This document shows, piece after piece, positions 1 to 12,336 of a DNA stretch of 64,000 nucleotides (its first letter is position 1; each line of letters starts with the position of its first letter). The notes beneath the pieces are model-generated. The model worked only from the letters and a program-made list of their open reading frames with translations. It made no database searches and was not told the DNA's origin. Made by a program: the position numbers and the translations under genes. This stretch comes from Hydrangea macrophylla (lineage: Eukaryota > Streptophyta > Magnoliopsida > Cornales > Hydrangeaceae). Location: assembly GCA_033977485.1 (NCBI GenBank), contig CM066994.1, forward strand, positions 47,517,155 through 47,581,154. Reading direction: 5' to 3'.

Positions 1-1107
1 AGATTCTTTCTCACCCAATTCAAAATCATATGTTTCTCCCTAAACAAATTGAAGTAAAGAAATTTTGTTCTTAACATTATTATGAAGACTTGGAGATAAT
101 TTGGTCATTTCGGCTTGCTCCTTTAGCAAATTTTAACAATTGCACTATAGTCCGAACCACATGGAGTATTAGTGTCAAAATTTAATCCACAAGGGGGTAA
201 ACGTAAATTGGCCAAACCACAACGGGTTTAAGTGTATTCAAACCTAACAAAAAATGAATAGAATAGAAATTCCATAACAAAAATTCCATAGAATAAATTC
301 CATAGCATAAAGTTCCACTTCCACAGCACATACTTTACGTAAATTCTATATAACACAAAATTCCACACAAAAATCTCCAACACATATTCCATTACTCAAA
401 ATGAAAAATTCATCATATACTAACTAACAATAACAGAGAGAGAGATTGATGATTTGCCTCGGTGACGTAGTTAGTTTTCATCGTACGTCCGAGTTCTGAT
501 CATCGTCGTCACTTGTTCCTATTCCCTACCTACGGTGAGTTGTGGTCCATCAGTTCATGATGGAAGAGAGATTGATAGAAGAGAGATGAGAGAATGGAGT
601 GAGTCCGAGAGTGATTTATAGAGAATCGACAGAAGAGATATCACAGAGAGATGAGAGAATCGAGTGAGCAAGCCTAAGAGGTTTTGTTTTCAAAATCTCA
701 GTGAGTAAAAGCTTAGAGCTATGTATATATACACTTTTTTTTTTGCTAAGAATATTTATATATATATATATATATATATTTTTTATTTTTTTTTTTTTTG
801 CTGAGATTGCTAAGAATATATGAATTGTATACAGTCATACATATCATACATATCGTGAGTTTGGGAATTGGGAGGTCTAGATTGAGGTTTTGGACTTTAA
901 AATTAGTTTGGACCTTTTTACATTAATCAGACATGGGGCCTTAGCTTGGGCTTAAATAATAAGACTACTATTATTAAAGTGTGTAAGACTACTATTATTA
1001 AAGTGTATGGGACTTGGGGCTCCTAAAATTTACCATTGTTGTGAGGCCTTAGGCAGTGGCCTGCCTATAGGGAGGGCCAGGCCTGTTTACAACAAATAAA
1101 TTTTTTA
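1..1107. other. Intergenic DNA, no gene seen
   Basis: AT-rich sequence without a supportable coding region. It holds a GA-rich stretch (about 430-680), an AT dinucleotide run (about 754-778), and a roughly 25-bp unit repeated twice in tandem (about 962-1010). The GGCCT-rich stretch near 1040-1090 resembles the end of the hAT-type MITE at 55020-55461 and may be a decayed relative; I cannot define its ends. The stretch near 130-240 shares phrases with the interior of the inverted-repeat element at 52080-52556. Confidence 0.6.
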
Positions 1108-1822
1108 TTTTTTATTTTATAATTATTTTTGTTTGGTTTGAGAGTATGGCGAAGTTCTTACAATTTTACAGTCCTGTTTGAAAAGCGGGCCATCTTTTAT
1201 TTTCTGAATTTCGAAGGGTGGAATGCTAGCCTAGGTAGAAACACCTAAAAAAGACTATTTTAAAAGTTATTAGAAAATATTTAAATTTGTAGTAATAATG
1301 TGTCATTTTGTTGAACATTTGGTGTCAGTCAGTATTAACTTTTAATGCGCAATTTGGTAGTAATTATTAAGTGTCATTTGTTAGTTACAAATTACAATTT
1401 TATAAATGGTAGTAAAAGGTCCCATGGTATTGTAATTAAGATGTATCATATCTATACTATTATATAAACGGAGAAGTAGGAGTCCCACAAATATTTTATC
1501 TAAAAAAAATTATTTACAAAAATACCAGTATTATATCTTTCATAGAAAAAAAAACTCACATATAAGGGCAAAACTGTCATAATTATACTCAAGAAACTAC
1601 ATTTAAGTTTTAACTTTCCTATCGACAAGAAACTACTTATTTTTTTTTTAGGAGAGACAAGAAACTACTTTTAACTTTTCCTCTTACTTTATTCCATTTT
1701 CTCTCTCCACTCATATAGTGAGTGGGCCCCAACTAGTATAATATAATGGTAGAAGATTTCTTGAACTTTTGTAATAATTTTATAGCATTAGCTTAAGTAT
1801 ATAATCTACAGAAAAAAAAAAT

Positions 1823-2157
1823 GGATAAATTGTACTTTGCACCTTTGAAGTTTAGGTGGTTTTGCATTTTGCACCCTAATGTTTAAAAGTAGTGCACTTT
1901 GGTCCCTAAAGTTTTACCAATGTAGCAAATAAGTCCACATCGGCATAACCCATTAGGGATGAATGATTTCGTCACTAAAAGTGAAAATTTCGTCGCAAAA
2001 AGTTTTGGAGAAACTAAAGTGCAACTCATACCAAAGTTTTGGAGGGACTAAAGTGCAACTCATCCCAAACTTTAGGGACTAAAGCGCAAAATTTGAAACT
2101 TTAAGATGCAAAGGGCAAAACAACTCAAACTTCAAGGGTGTAAAGTGCAATTAACCC
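1823..2157. mobile_element. MITE (fold-back, about 335 bp), inserted after duplication
   Basis: The ends are inverted copies: the left begins GGATAAATTGTACTTTGCAC and the reverse complement of the right end begins GGGTTAATTGCACTTTACAC. Similarity continues for about 50 bp inward (GAAGTTTAGGTGG against GAAGTTTGAGTTG). The right copy of the segmental duplication reads straight across the site (about 53005), giving an empty site. The target repeat lies in an A-run and cannot be defined, so the superfamily is open. Confidence 0.75.
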
Positions 2158-3400
2158 GAAAAAATATATATGCATAGATCAAGAAAAAAAATAATTGCCT
2201 CAAGGGCAGCCCTAAACCCCGTAAACTCAGTTACTCCCAAGTACAACTTATTTGTTTTTCCCTACCAAGACCGCCCACTCCACTTCAAGTTTCTGCATCC
2301 GTTCCCAGCGCTAATCTTGCTTAATCAGCTAATGATCCTCAATTTTAATTGGAAATTAACATTCTACAATGGGTATCTTCTTTGTTCTTTACTATTTTAT
2401 TTTCTTAGCAGGAAGGTCAAACACTCAAAAACGATAGCTTGAGTACGTAGTAGTGTTCTTTGACACAAATACATATATATATATATATATATATTTGTAG
2501 TGTTCTATCTCTGAAGGATCTGCAACTGTTAAAATAGAGATCAGACTTCATCAACATGCAATTATTATGTATCGAGTCATTTGCATTATCCGGCCAGCAC
2601 CACAAACAAGTCAATTACGCAAATTTTTATTTTATTTTATTTTATTTTTTATTTTTGCATGGCCATCTAATTATACTGATATACAAAACGTGGTGAATAC
2701 CCTACATTAATTAAATTGACTGAGTCTGCCTTTAACATTTTTTTAATGCTCTTGAATTGATTTCTCCAGAACTCATTGGTATTCTTTTGCTGAAGATGAT
2801 GATTTGCTAATTATTCGTATTTTGACATTTGAACCACCTCGACAAAATATTGGATGTAACGGTTGTGCATTTATAACGTGGTATCACAAATAAATAAAAT
2901 TTCTTCATTTATATATTTGACTCCCTATTTTTAGGGAAATCATCATCCACATAAGCACACTTTTCAAATGATATAAGAAATAAGAAATGCTGACGTGGTA
3001 CCCGCTGTATCCAACATTTACTTGAACCACCACGGAAGGATTGCTTAGAACGTCTGACTTGTAACGTTATGTATTTTAATGTGAAAATTGTATCGTCTTC
3101 CTATAGAAGTAGAACTCCTTTTAATTTTAGGAAAAATTAGATGGAGATCCCTACTTAGGAAAGTATAGTGGTTTAATGACAACTAATTATTTTCACTTTG
3201 GTTTAGGTCCATTACTAAATAATTAACTTAGACAAAAAGACAAAATAAAAACAAAAACCAAGAATTACCTTGCTACATGTGCGCCCACTTGCATAGGAAT
3301 ATTTATCACGTGAGAATCCACCTTGCCCGCCAATCTTGCCCAGCTCTCACACCGTGTGAATGATTGTACCATATAAATCTAATTTGAAATTATTTTTTAA

Positions 3401-4070
3401 ATTTTAAATCTCCGTAACTTTTGATCTGCAACTCCAATTTCTACAAATTTTATACCGTTGAATTGTGTCGATGAGAGCTTCAAAACTAGTACCATTGTTA
3501 ATATCTTTTGAGCTAAAAATAATAATTTTACATGGCTTGACAGCCTTGTTCCTCAAAACAATTGTGAAATTTTATCACTTTAAATGTGGAGAAATTTGTG
3601 CTTATCCAAGTTATGAATGCTTTCAAAAAACTTCAAATGTTTTGACATCCGGAATTAAAAGTGGTAAAATTTCACCACAATGTTTAAAAGTAGTGAAATT
3701 ATGGTTGTTGTGAAGAATTTCATAAATTTCACAAGTTCCTGACATCCAAAATTAAATGTGGTGAAATTTCACTACTGTTTTAAAATGTGCTCAAAATAAT
3801 GTTAAAATTTTACCACCTTTGAAATGTGGTTTAGGGTTTAAAATGTTGTCAAAATAGTGGTGAAATTTCACCACATTCAAAGAGTGATAATAATGGTGAA
3901 ATTTTCACCAGTCTTTTGAGGAACAAAGCATGTAAAAATTTACATTTTGTTTTTGTTCATTATATATTATCAATGGTACTAGTTTTGTAGGTCTTGTCGA
4001 CACAATTCCAACGATATAAAATTTTCGAAAAATGAAGTTGTATATCAAAGTTATGGAGGTTTTAAGTTAA
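3401..4070. repeat. Fold-back element with about 130-bp arms
   Basis: The arm at 3401-3535 is the inverted complement of the arm at about 3935-4070; both include the phrases AAAACTAGTACCATTG and TGTGTCGA or complements. The interior carries many short copies of GTGGTGAAATT/AATTTCACCAC, which are themselves complementary. The equivalent structure is at about 59948-60870, so it predates the segmental duplication. It has no meaningful ORF. It could be a non-autonomous DNA transposon or simple inverted duplication; target repeats were not found. Confidence 0.6.
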
Positions 4071-4392
4071 AATAAAAAATCAAAGTGGCCTTGCTATTGT
4101 GTGCGCACTCACACGTCATGAGCATATGGAACATGCAGGTGGGGTTGGGCATCTTTCTCACATGAGATTTGATTCCATGTGATAGGTTGTTGATATGGTG
4201 TGTATTTATGTCCAAAAAAAATTGAGGACTTAAACCAACATAGTTTTTTAAGTTGTCCTTAAAACCAATATACTAGCAATAGAATATCCTTATATCATTG
4301 TTACTATAATTTAATTGTGTAGTTTCTTCCAAGAAGGCTTTCACTAATAGCTAATTTGGGAGTTGGGATTTATGTCGGAATAAGAGATGGAA

Positions 4393-4524
4393 AATGCTAA
4401 TGTCAAAGCAGAAATTACCAATGCTAAAGCAAAAAAGTGTTACTAAAAGTTTTAACCACAAAAAAAAAAAAAAAAAACTGTCGCTAAAAGTTTTAGCAAC
4501 GCTTTCTACTTTGACATTAGCATT
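4393..4524. repeat. Small fold-back element
   Basis: A 132-bp stretch bounded by a perfect 16-bp inverted repeat, AATGCTAATGTCAAAG at the left and its complement at 4509-4524. The interior contains an A-run and two copies of CTAAAAGTTTTA-like sequence. No target duplication is evident. Confidence 0.6.
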
Positions 4525-4975
4525 AGCCTAAGAGATTTTCATTTTCGAGATTTTTCTAGATGAGATTTTTTTTTGTTTAGGTTTTGTTTGGTTCATAAAT
4601 TTCGTGAGGGAATAGAGAAGGAAAGGAAATAAGATGGAAAACTATGACATCCATGAACCAAACAACGCCTTAGCATTTGATATTGCTATGAGAAACCAAA
4701 AAAAAAAATTAGATATTTTAATTCAACTTTTATTCAAAAAAAATATAGAAAATAAAATTCAAGTTGCTGTTTTCAAATTTCTCTCTTTTGCCATTTTTTT
4801 CTTCTTCATATTTTTGAAAAATCTATAGCAAGTTGGTTATCAAATAGAGTCAATTTTTCCAATAATCTCAAATAACTTATCACCAAATGGTTACTAGCTG
4901 GAATAACCATTTTTTAATGACCTCCCGCTCTCATAATTATACAATTGCCCTGGTTTTGAGCTTGCCTAACAGTTC

Positions 4976-5097
4976 CAATCGATTGAAATATTTTCCAATC
5001 AAATGGAATCTATTGTGACCCAATCGATTGACATGTTTCACAATCGATAGGTATAGTTTCTTACCTAATCGATTGGACCCCCTTTCCCACTCGATTG
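4976..5097. promoter_or_regulatory. Array of six CAATCGATTG-type palindromes
   Basis: Copies of the palindromic decamer CAATCGATTG, some with one to three changes, start at 4976, 4996, 5021, 5041, 5066 and 5088. The intervals are 20, 25, 20, 25 and 22 bp. The array lies in the LTR-like region of family X and recurs at 6112-6277 and, with related spacing, at 10756-10885. The regular spacing suggests protein-binding sites, but that is inference. Confidence 0.55.
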
Positions 5098-6111
5098 TAA
5101 CTTCTATAATGTTGGCATTCCATGTTGTTATAATATGAACTATTTAGCTGTTTATACATTGTGCCATATTTTTTCATATACAATACTGTAGTAATGAGAA
5201 AGATATCGATACACCGTAATGTTGTAACATTAAGAATAACATGTTCAAGTGGTTGTACCCTCATTGGTTAATGTTATTAACAAACCAGTCATGAATCGAT
5301 TCGGCCATTGTTTATTATATACAGTATGGTTGGCCATATGGGAAGTTTCGAGAGTCAGTCTGTGTTTAGGATTGTGTAGGTCTGATATGAATTATGAATT
5401 ATGCGTGGACGGACATTGATCGACGTGGTGTACTTAATTGCGGTGGACTGTGCATATATTCTTAAAAGTAGTGGACAACAATCAATATCCCTAAGATAGG
5501 CCAGTGATCCATGATATGCCCTTAAAAGTTGTGAACTGTGGATTACGTACACTCATAAAATGCGGTGAGTTGGGTTCATTAGTAGATTACAAGAAGTCGT
5601 GGCTTAGAGTGAATTACATTGATCAACATTGTGTCCTTCATTGCGATGAGCTGTGAATATGCCCTTAAAAGTTGTGGACTGCGATCAATGGTACATCCAT
5701 AGCGTGGCAATAGAATGATACACCTTGCTCATGATATGTTGTTTAGATTGTTTGGAGATATATATATATTATTATATACACACTCACACATCCATATATA
5801 TACACATTCACATACACACACTCAAACACATACTCTTCACTGAAGAAGAGAAGAAGATGAAGGAGAAACAGAAGTAGAAAGAAGAGAAGCAGAAAGATAG
5901 AGGAAAGACAGAGAAAGAGAGGAGGAAACTCCATTGAAGCTCAAGCATCCAAACATATAAATACACCTCCATTTACACTTAGTTGAGTTTCAAACTCACT
6001 TAGTAGCATATTTGTGTAGTCTTACATGTTTTAAAAGATGGAAAGACACGCAATTGGCGTTTCCTGAATTTCAGTTCTGAACTGCTAGTTTCTGGAAGAA
6101 GACATGGTTCC

Positions 6112-6277
6112 AATCGTTTGGAATATTTTCCAACCGATTGGAATCTGTTGTGACCCAATCGATTGACATGTTTCACAATCGATTGGTATAGATTGTAACC
6201 CAATTGATTGCCAAGTTGGTTAATCGATTGGTATAGTTTCTTACCTAATCGATTGGACCCCCTTTCCCAATCAATTG
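6112..6277. promoter_or_regulatory. Array of eight CAATCGATTG-type palindromes
   Basis: Decamers start at 6112, 6132, 6157, 6177, 6202, 6222, 6246 and 6268, giving intervals of 20, 25, 20, 25, 20, 24 and 22 bp. Compared with the array at 4976-5097 there is one extra pair, as if the unit expanded in 45-bp steps. Flanks are otherwise the same LTR-X sequence. Confidence 0.55.
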
Positions 6278-6605
6278 TAACTTACATAATGCTAATATTC
6301 CATCATGTTATACTACGAACTATTTAGTTATTTATACATTGCACCATGTTTTTCTGTATGCGATACTGAAGTAATGAGAAAGATATCGATACGATGTAAT
6401 GTAGTAACATTAAGAATAACATGTCAAGCGATTGTACCCTCATTGGTTAATGGTATTAACGAACCTGTCATGAATCGATTCAGTCATTTTTTATTATATC
6501 CACTATGGTCGGCCATATGGGAAGTTTCGAGAGACTGTCTAGGTTTAGGACTGTGTAGGTCTGATATGGGTTTGAATTATGCATGGACGGGCATTGATCG
6601 ACGTT

Positions 6606-9163
6606 TGTAGACAGCCCGATTTTGACCGACGATCAAACTTAGGGGGATTTACCTCTAGAAATCAATGATGAATATCGTGTGACGATTTTCTTCAAGTTCA
6701 TCACTTTGACTTCTGAAAGCTTCAAGTTCTCAAATCATGCTCCTAATACTCTTAGATTTGGCTAATCACTGACCACAAGTCTCGAGCTCACTGGATCATG
6801 GGTTACGTTCTAAAAAAATGGAATAGATTAATATTAATAATATGACATTTTCTAAAAACAACTTTCCCATATTTATAGATTCAAAAAGGAAAATTTATAT
6901 GTATATATTATTTGGAGACTCATATGCTTAATTTGGATTTAAGATGAAAAATGTGTTTATATACATAAGAAAAGAAAATTAATAAAATAAAGTAGCCTAT
7001 ATGATTTGTAGAATTGGAGATTCCTTTGCATATCCCTAACCCAAGCAAATACCCAAAGAGCCCTTTCTTGGGCACAAATCTCTCATGTGCTTTGAAGATT
7101 AGAGATGCTCTAGAATGTTCCTTTATTCCAGTGAACTAAAATGTCTTTCAAGTTCTTTAAAATTACATAGAAGTGCCATGGAGAGTTAGAGATGCCATAG
7201 AATATTCCTTTATTACTAACCCATTAAAATTGGCCTATCTACCCTTATCTTAGCCACCAAGAAAATCAAAGTCTACATAAACTCATCTCTCTCATTTTGT
7301 GGGGGTTAGACACTTGAATCATATAGAGAAAGATATTGGGAGAGATTTAGAGAGGAAAAAATTAGAGAGAGGAACTCTACCAAACCTCATATCCAAACCT
7401 TACCAAAACTCTACCCAATTCACACAATTCATCAAATCACCATTGATGGAGCTTGAAGCTTGAAGAAGAAGAAGAAGAAGAAAAAGAAGAAGAGGAAAAG
7501 CTTGAAGAATTCAACATCTCTACAAATGGTGAATCCTTAAGCCAACTTATCATATGTATATAATTTTGCACATTTTTTTATTTTGGTTCAGTAAATCCTC
7601 TACCAAATTTTGATCAACGAATTTTATAAATTCATGATTCGTTTGATCGAGGTCAAACTAATTAGAGGTTGTCCCTAATATTTAAATCCACAACTAGATT
7701 TTTTTTTTTTTTTGTCTTAATTATGTGGTTTAAGTTGTTTGGTCGTGGATTTTGTGCATTAGTTGCTCTCTGTCCAGAATTCCAGAACAGTGAATCTCTT
7801 TTCAAATGAGTAGATCAGAACCTTAATCAAGTTATTTAGGTTTCAAATTATTTTTCCCATAAACTTTAATGAGTTAATGAAAACCTCTGAGAAATTTGAG
7901 TGGTTTAAGATTAATATGCTATTTTTAATAAATATGCAAGTTTGTTGGACAGAGAGTTAACAAATTCTGAATAACCTCTGGTTTAGAGTTGATTTTAGGA
8001 GTTTGAACCGTTCGATCTTCGATTTTGTTTTTGATCTAGAAACTAGACTCACAGAGGCATGTTATACTGAAGATCATCCAGATCAAACCATGGAACCATT
8101 GTTTTCTAATTTTTGAAGTTTATGTTTTTGTTCTGCAATTTTTGAAATCCTGAGACTGTTTAAATAATCCTTGCTAATTTGGACCTAAATGATGTTTTAA
8201 AGCTCTAAGGCTTAAATCATGTTTTATGTGTGACTAATTGAACCTATATCCAGAGATTCAAAGATGTCATTCAAGTGATTCATTTCATGTTCATCCAACA
8301 TGTTCCATCATTAATATGCTTAAGAGATAATTCTTGTATGATAGGATTGTTAGAATATAGATTGTAATAATGGAACTTTCTAAAATGATTAGATACCATG
8401 CTTATGTGAGGAATCAACTTTTTCCATGTGAAAGTAATGACACTTTGATTTTTAAGTTATGGTACTTATTGAGTTAAGGCCTTTATTCAGACATCCTGAT
8501 GGAGGTACTATAGTATTCAAATTCGAGATGTTGTGATTTCTATAGTAAGGGATGATTTTAAAACAGTAACCCTTGTTTTGTAGCGCACCCGAGGTGAGTC
8601 GCTCTATCTTTTCCCAAGTCTATTCCATTTCTTATTGTATTGATTTTACAACTCCATGCGCGACACCTTAGATTAGGGTTTTGCCTTATGTGTGTATATG
8701 AATTAGAGACCTTTTTCCTAGGCTTTCTATTTTGATCTATTGCATTACATGTTTCTTTATTGCAGTTGGATGCCTGTGAGTTCTCTCTTTCTCTATTGCA
8801 TATCATTCGTTTGTTATTTGAACCTATTTGATTTTGTATGCTTTTTCTCGTTAGCAATTTTGCACCAATTTAACATGCTTTTGAAATGTATATTTATATC
8901 TATGTATTATCTTAGGGCGTATGTTGATTATTAATTATGTTGAATAGAGGCCTATTGCGAGATAGGATGAGAGGGGGTGTTTTAGTCTACTGGGCTCCTT
9001 CCCCTCTCATTCCATAATCCCCGGACCTAGAAATCTCTAGTTTCCAAAAAAACAGTTCTTTTTAAAATGGTTTCTGAATTTATTTCCTTAAAATTAATTG
9101 GCGACTCTTATTTGTTTTGAAAAAAAAAAAAAGCAAACGTGGGCCCAAATGCCGGTATCCACA
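6606..9163 (+). mobile_element. Solo LTR (about 2.56 kb), Tat/Ogre-like termini
   Basis: The element starts TGTAGACAGCCCGATTTTG and ends CCGGTATCCACA, giving TG...CA termini. It interrupts LTR-X sequence that is continuous in the neighbouring copy at 5410-5440. Possible decayed 5-bp target duplications are ACGTT (6601-6605) and ACATC (9164-9168), three of five matching. The start resembles the LTR start at 63116 (TGTAGACACCCCATTTTG), although the bodies differ. No gag or pol sequence is inside. Orientation is set by the TGTAGACA end. The family assignment rests on recollection of Tat/Ogre LTR ends and is tentative. Confidence 0.65.
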
Positions 9164-9699
9164 ACATCGTGTCCTTAATTACGGTGGACTATTCATATGT
9201 TTTTAAAGTTATGGACTGCAATCAATAGCCCTAAGATAGGCCTGAATATTCCATGTCCAGCTTTTCCAATTTATGGTGATACAGGGGAAGGACAAGAGGG
9301 CAAGAACTTTTACCCAAGCCATGGCAATGCTATTGAAGGTTACCCCAAGGGAGGACTGATGGAAGAAGACTACTACGCTGACAACTACTTCCATGTCAAC
9401 TGAAGACTAGGATTAAACTATAGTTCATTCTATTTATGTTTCAATATAATTTATGTTTTGTAATTCCCATATGTTGCCTTAAGACTTTAGTTCTTTTATA
9501 CTATGAACTTTGTTGTAATAAGATAGGCATCCTTAAGTAATATTCATGCTGAGCTTAGATCTTTTTTTACTGTCTCCTTAACATCTGATGTTTAGAACTG
9601 TGGGTGGACAATCATGTCACTTCACCAGTCATGGCCTACAAACCTAAAAAAGAATTTTATTTTTCCTATTTTTGCTGCTTTAGGGCGTGATAGGATTTT

Positions 9700-9712
9700 T
9701 TGTATCCGAGCC
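9700..9712 (+). other. Decayed primer-binding site, initiator-tRNA-Met type
   Basis: TTGTATCCGAGCC lies 8 bases after the LTR-X end. It matches the common plant site TGGTATCAGAGCC at 11 of 13 positions. It supports reading 9692 as the 3' end of a 5' LTR. Confidence 0.45.
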
Positions 9713-9837
9713 CGATTTTGTCATGTATGTGATGCGCTCACTAATTGTCCTACACATTTAGTCCTTGAATCTTAAGATCCCTAAGAGATGAGTTTTAAGA
9801 TTAGTTCTAACTCTAGATAGTTTCTTTGCAGGTTAGC

Positions 9838-10122
9838 ATGGATCCAGGATATGATAGATTTGTTAACGATACGTTTGGTAGGCATGTGATTCATGGAGAT
9901 AGAGTCAAGCCAACTGACCTAGAGTTCTATTAGGAGCGTGTACGCCAGTGAGCTAGCCGTTACTTCGAGGAGTTAGACGACGAGATCATGATTGAGGATT
10001 AGGATGATGGGATGATGATGGAGGATCTTGATGAGCCTTTGGAGGAGAATCTGCCCGATGAGCTTCTTGTTGCCCCCGAGGACGAGGCTTCATTGTACAG
10101 GTCAGACGTGGATGATTTTTGA
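9838..10122 (+). pseudogene. Short acidic ORF of family X, broken by three stops
   Basis: An ATG-initiated frame of 95 codons shortly after the primer-like site is interrupted by TAG (9931), TGA (9949) and TAG (10000). The translation starts MDPGYDRFVND and its second half is rich in Asp and Glu, for example LDEPLEENLPDELL. Its position, first after the primer site, is where gag starts in LTR elements, but I recognise no gag domain and no pol follows before the next LTR-like sequence. It may be the remnant of a small ORF of a non-autonomous element. Confidence 0.35.
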
Positions 10123-10749
10123 GATAGGACCCCTAAGTTTTAGATTTTCTGTTGATTAATAGGACATGTTGTCCACTTTTGATGATTATTATCATAACTA
10201 CTGACTGAATTCTTTTTGTATACATAGTGAGTCGCTAGTAGTGGTCTTGTAGATATTTTATATATGGATATGTATTGGTTCATGCACTATGCTTTACATA
10301 GTTTGACTATCGTGTACTATACGGTACATCTTTTGAGTATCTATAAAACCTTTTGAGTTGTCATTGATGTCTATCTTGTTATCACTTTTTGATCTTGGTA
10401 TACTTGTGCATATAGAATTTATAGTATACCTTTTCGTTTATATTATTTGATGCTATGTCTCCGAGAAGATCGATGCCTAATCGATAGATCCTTATACACA
10501 TGGATCACCATGGTTTGACCTACAAGATAACAAGCTAGACTAGGAGTACCCATTTCTACAAGCATGGACCCGACATGCGCATTTGAGGTGTTTATGCAAC
10601 ACATAGGGCACATCGGCACCAACTAGAATGACGATGCTAACCATAACCATAACCATAACCATAACCATAACCACGACAATAACTACAAAAACCACAGAGA
10701 AGAGACCACGTGGTCATTCCCCAGCCAATGCTTGAAGATTAGATTATGC
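10123..10749. other. Family X internal or flanking DNA, no gene
   Basis: No supportable coding region. At 10639-10672 there are about 5.5 tandem copies of the hexamer AACCAT. The rest is AT-rich and unassigned. Confidence 0.5.
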
Positions 10750-11522
10750 TGAGTCCAATCGATTGGGCTCGGTTCCAACCGATTGGTGGTAGGTACACAT
10801 ATAGCAATCAATTTGTAAAAAGTTCTAATTGATTGGGGGTAGGTAAGCAATAGGCAATTGATTGGTAAACATGTCCAATTAATTGGGGTACAAAATTCAG
10901 GAATTGTTAGGTTAAAGCTTGTACATACATTAAAGCAATAATAGAAGACCTCATTTATTAATATACAAAAATTCAATGTATTAGACATATAATGGGGTGT
11001 TGCATGTGGAAGTACGAATGTCGAGAGGACTACTTTTCTAATGCAATTACTATATAGCACTTCCTATTAATGATATGTTTTATACTCATTCGGCTTTCAC
11101 AAGTTGATAGTGTTTATGCCACTGGATATTCCACGTCCAATTTTCCAGATATATGACTATGCAAGTGAAGAACCTGTTGATGAGGGTTGCTACCTGGAGG
11201 AGGGCTACATGGATGGCAGACAGACAGGAGAAGGACACGAAGGGGAGACTCACAACGCAGATGATGACATCTATGCCAGTTGAAGATTAGGGCTAGATGA
11301 TAGTTATCTTTTGTTTATATTTTGAATGATATGTCTTTAGTAGTTGATGAGTGTGCCATAAGTTTTGGAATGTTGGTTTTACTAAAATTGGGTTTATAAT
11401 AACATGATTAAGTTTAAGTTTATTTCACTCAGGTTTAGCATTTCAGTTACTGTGTTTACATCTCTAATGTTTAGATTCATGTGTTGTGGACAATCATGTA
11501 ATATTCGCCAGTCATGACTTAT
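10750..11522 (+). mobile_element. Family X LTR fragment, second copy
   Basis: The fragment begins with decamer palindromes at 10756, 10776, 10805, 10826, 10855 and 10876 (intervals 20, 29, 21, 29, 21). It contains the conserved box ending ATTCCACGTCCAATTTTCCAG near 11127-11147 and the tail GGACAATCATGTAATATTCG, all as in the 9.2-9.7 kb copy. It stops abruptly at 11522 where the G4 5' LTR begins, so G4 inserted into it. The expected continuation was not found to the right of G4. Confidence 0.6.
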
Positions 11523-12336
11523 TGATAGGGGATGAATACTTTCAAATCACTAAGCCTAACTCGCCTTTATTAGTCCTAAGATTTTTTTGTTTGAAGATAT
11601 TATGCTTGTTTTATTTCATTTTAGGTTATTCAAGTATATAGTCAACTTGGGTGCAATTTTGAAGTACTAAGTAAGAATCCAAGCTAATTCAGGATTTTTG
11701 ACTTAGTGGAGTCCGCCCGAGCGGACCGCCCTAACAGTATTGTAGAATTCTCCCAGCAATGAGAAGTGACGTATAAGGACACAAAAAAGGCAAATTCTAG
11801 TGTTTTTAGGGTTTAGAAAACATTCCTAAACTTAGGAAACATATATATATATATATAAGATATATACTCATTATATACAACTTTTACTCATATTCCATAA
11901 CCTAGAGAGAGGAGGCAAGAAAAATAGGAATGAGTTCAAGGTTCCCCATAGACTCCATCAACAACTCCATACTTCAACTCCCTTCATGGCCAACTAATCA
12001 CCTGTTTTAGGGTTTCAATGATACCCTAGCTATGTACAAGCGTTCCATTTATGTCATCTTTTACTTTTACTTGTATTCCAAGGATGATGATTGCATACTT
12101 GAGGATTTATCCATAAAATCATTTTTAATGTTTAAATCATTGTTTTCAAAGTTTATTCTTGTCTTATATCTACTTTGATTTCAATGTGCTCCACAGTTCA
12201 TATTTTTGGTGATTGTATGAGGTGTGTGCATGCAATGGTTCTTATGGAATTAAGGTTGTAATTATTGAATATGCCATGCTTAGGGAAGATAGAGTGTGCA
12301 GCAACTCTAGTTTAGTGCAAGACACTCCATGCCAAC
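11523..12336 (+). mobile_element. G4 5' LTR, first part
   Basis: Starts TGATAGGGGATGAATAC and follows, with divergence, the LTR order seen at 25544-27021: a GC-rich motif (CCCGAGCGG near 11730), a TATA-like tract (about 11842-11870), then AACCCTAGTTTAG-like sequence. It breaks at 12336 inside the LTR and resumes at 34869, where the missing final third is found. The break carries target duplications CCAAC and CTAAC. Confidence 0.75.
12332..12336. other. Target-site duplication of the G1 insertion, left
   Basis: CCAAC here pairs with CTAAC at 34869-34873, one mismatch. The pair brackets the whole 12337-34868 nested block and defines G1 as an insertion into the G4 5' LTR. Confidence 0.7.

Larger units (their letters stand above)
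1108..4255. repeat. Segmental duplication, left copy
   Basis: The segment aligns by eye, in the same order and orientation, with 52625-53245 and 58763-60968. Landmarks include the shared stretch beginning TTTGAGAGTATGGCGAAG (left about 1138, right about 52660), the stretch ATTATCCGGCCAGCACCAC (left about 2586, right about 58804), and the fold-back region at 3401-4070. The left copy has one MITE (1823-2157) that the right copy lacks. The right copy has about 5.5 kb and a 205-bp MITE that the left copy lacks. A shorter, more diverged piece of the same motif is at about 51475-51530. No coding region is visible in either copy. Confidence 0.8.
4968..9692 (+). mobile_element. Family X LTR sequence, internally duplicated and interrupted
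   Basis: The stretch 4968-5560 is repeated at 6105-6605 plus 9164-9240; the second copy is split by the solo LTR 6606-9163. Between the repeats, about 5750-5935 is TA/CA-rich then purine-rich, with a TATA-like ATATAAATAC near 5955. After 9236 comes a box shared with other LTRs in this window (ATTCCATGTCCAG...TTTTCCA; compare 11120, 40965, 46975 and 61580 minus). The region ends TTTAGGGCGTGATA at 9692, followed by a primer-site-like sequence. I infer the 3' part of a 5' LTR. Its left end is not defined. Confidence 0.6.

Noticed and set aside
10639..10672. Telomere-like hexamer array
   Set aside because: The unit is AACCAT, not the plant telomere unit CCCTAAA, and only about 5.5 copies occur within retroelement DNA.
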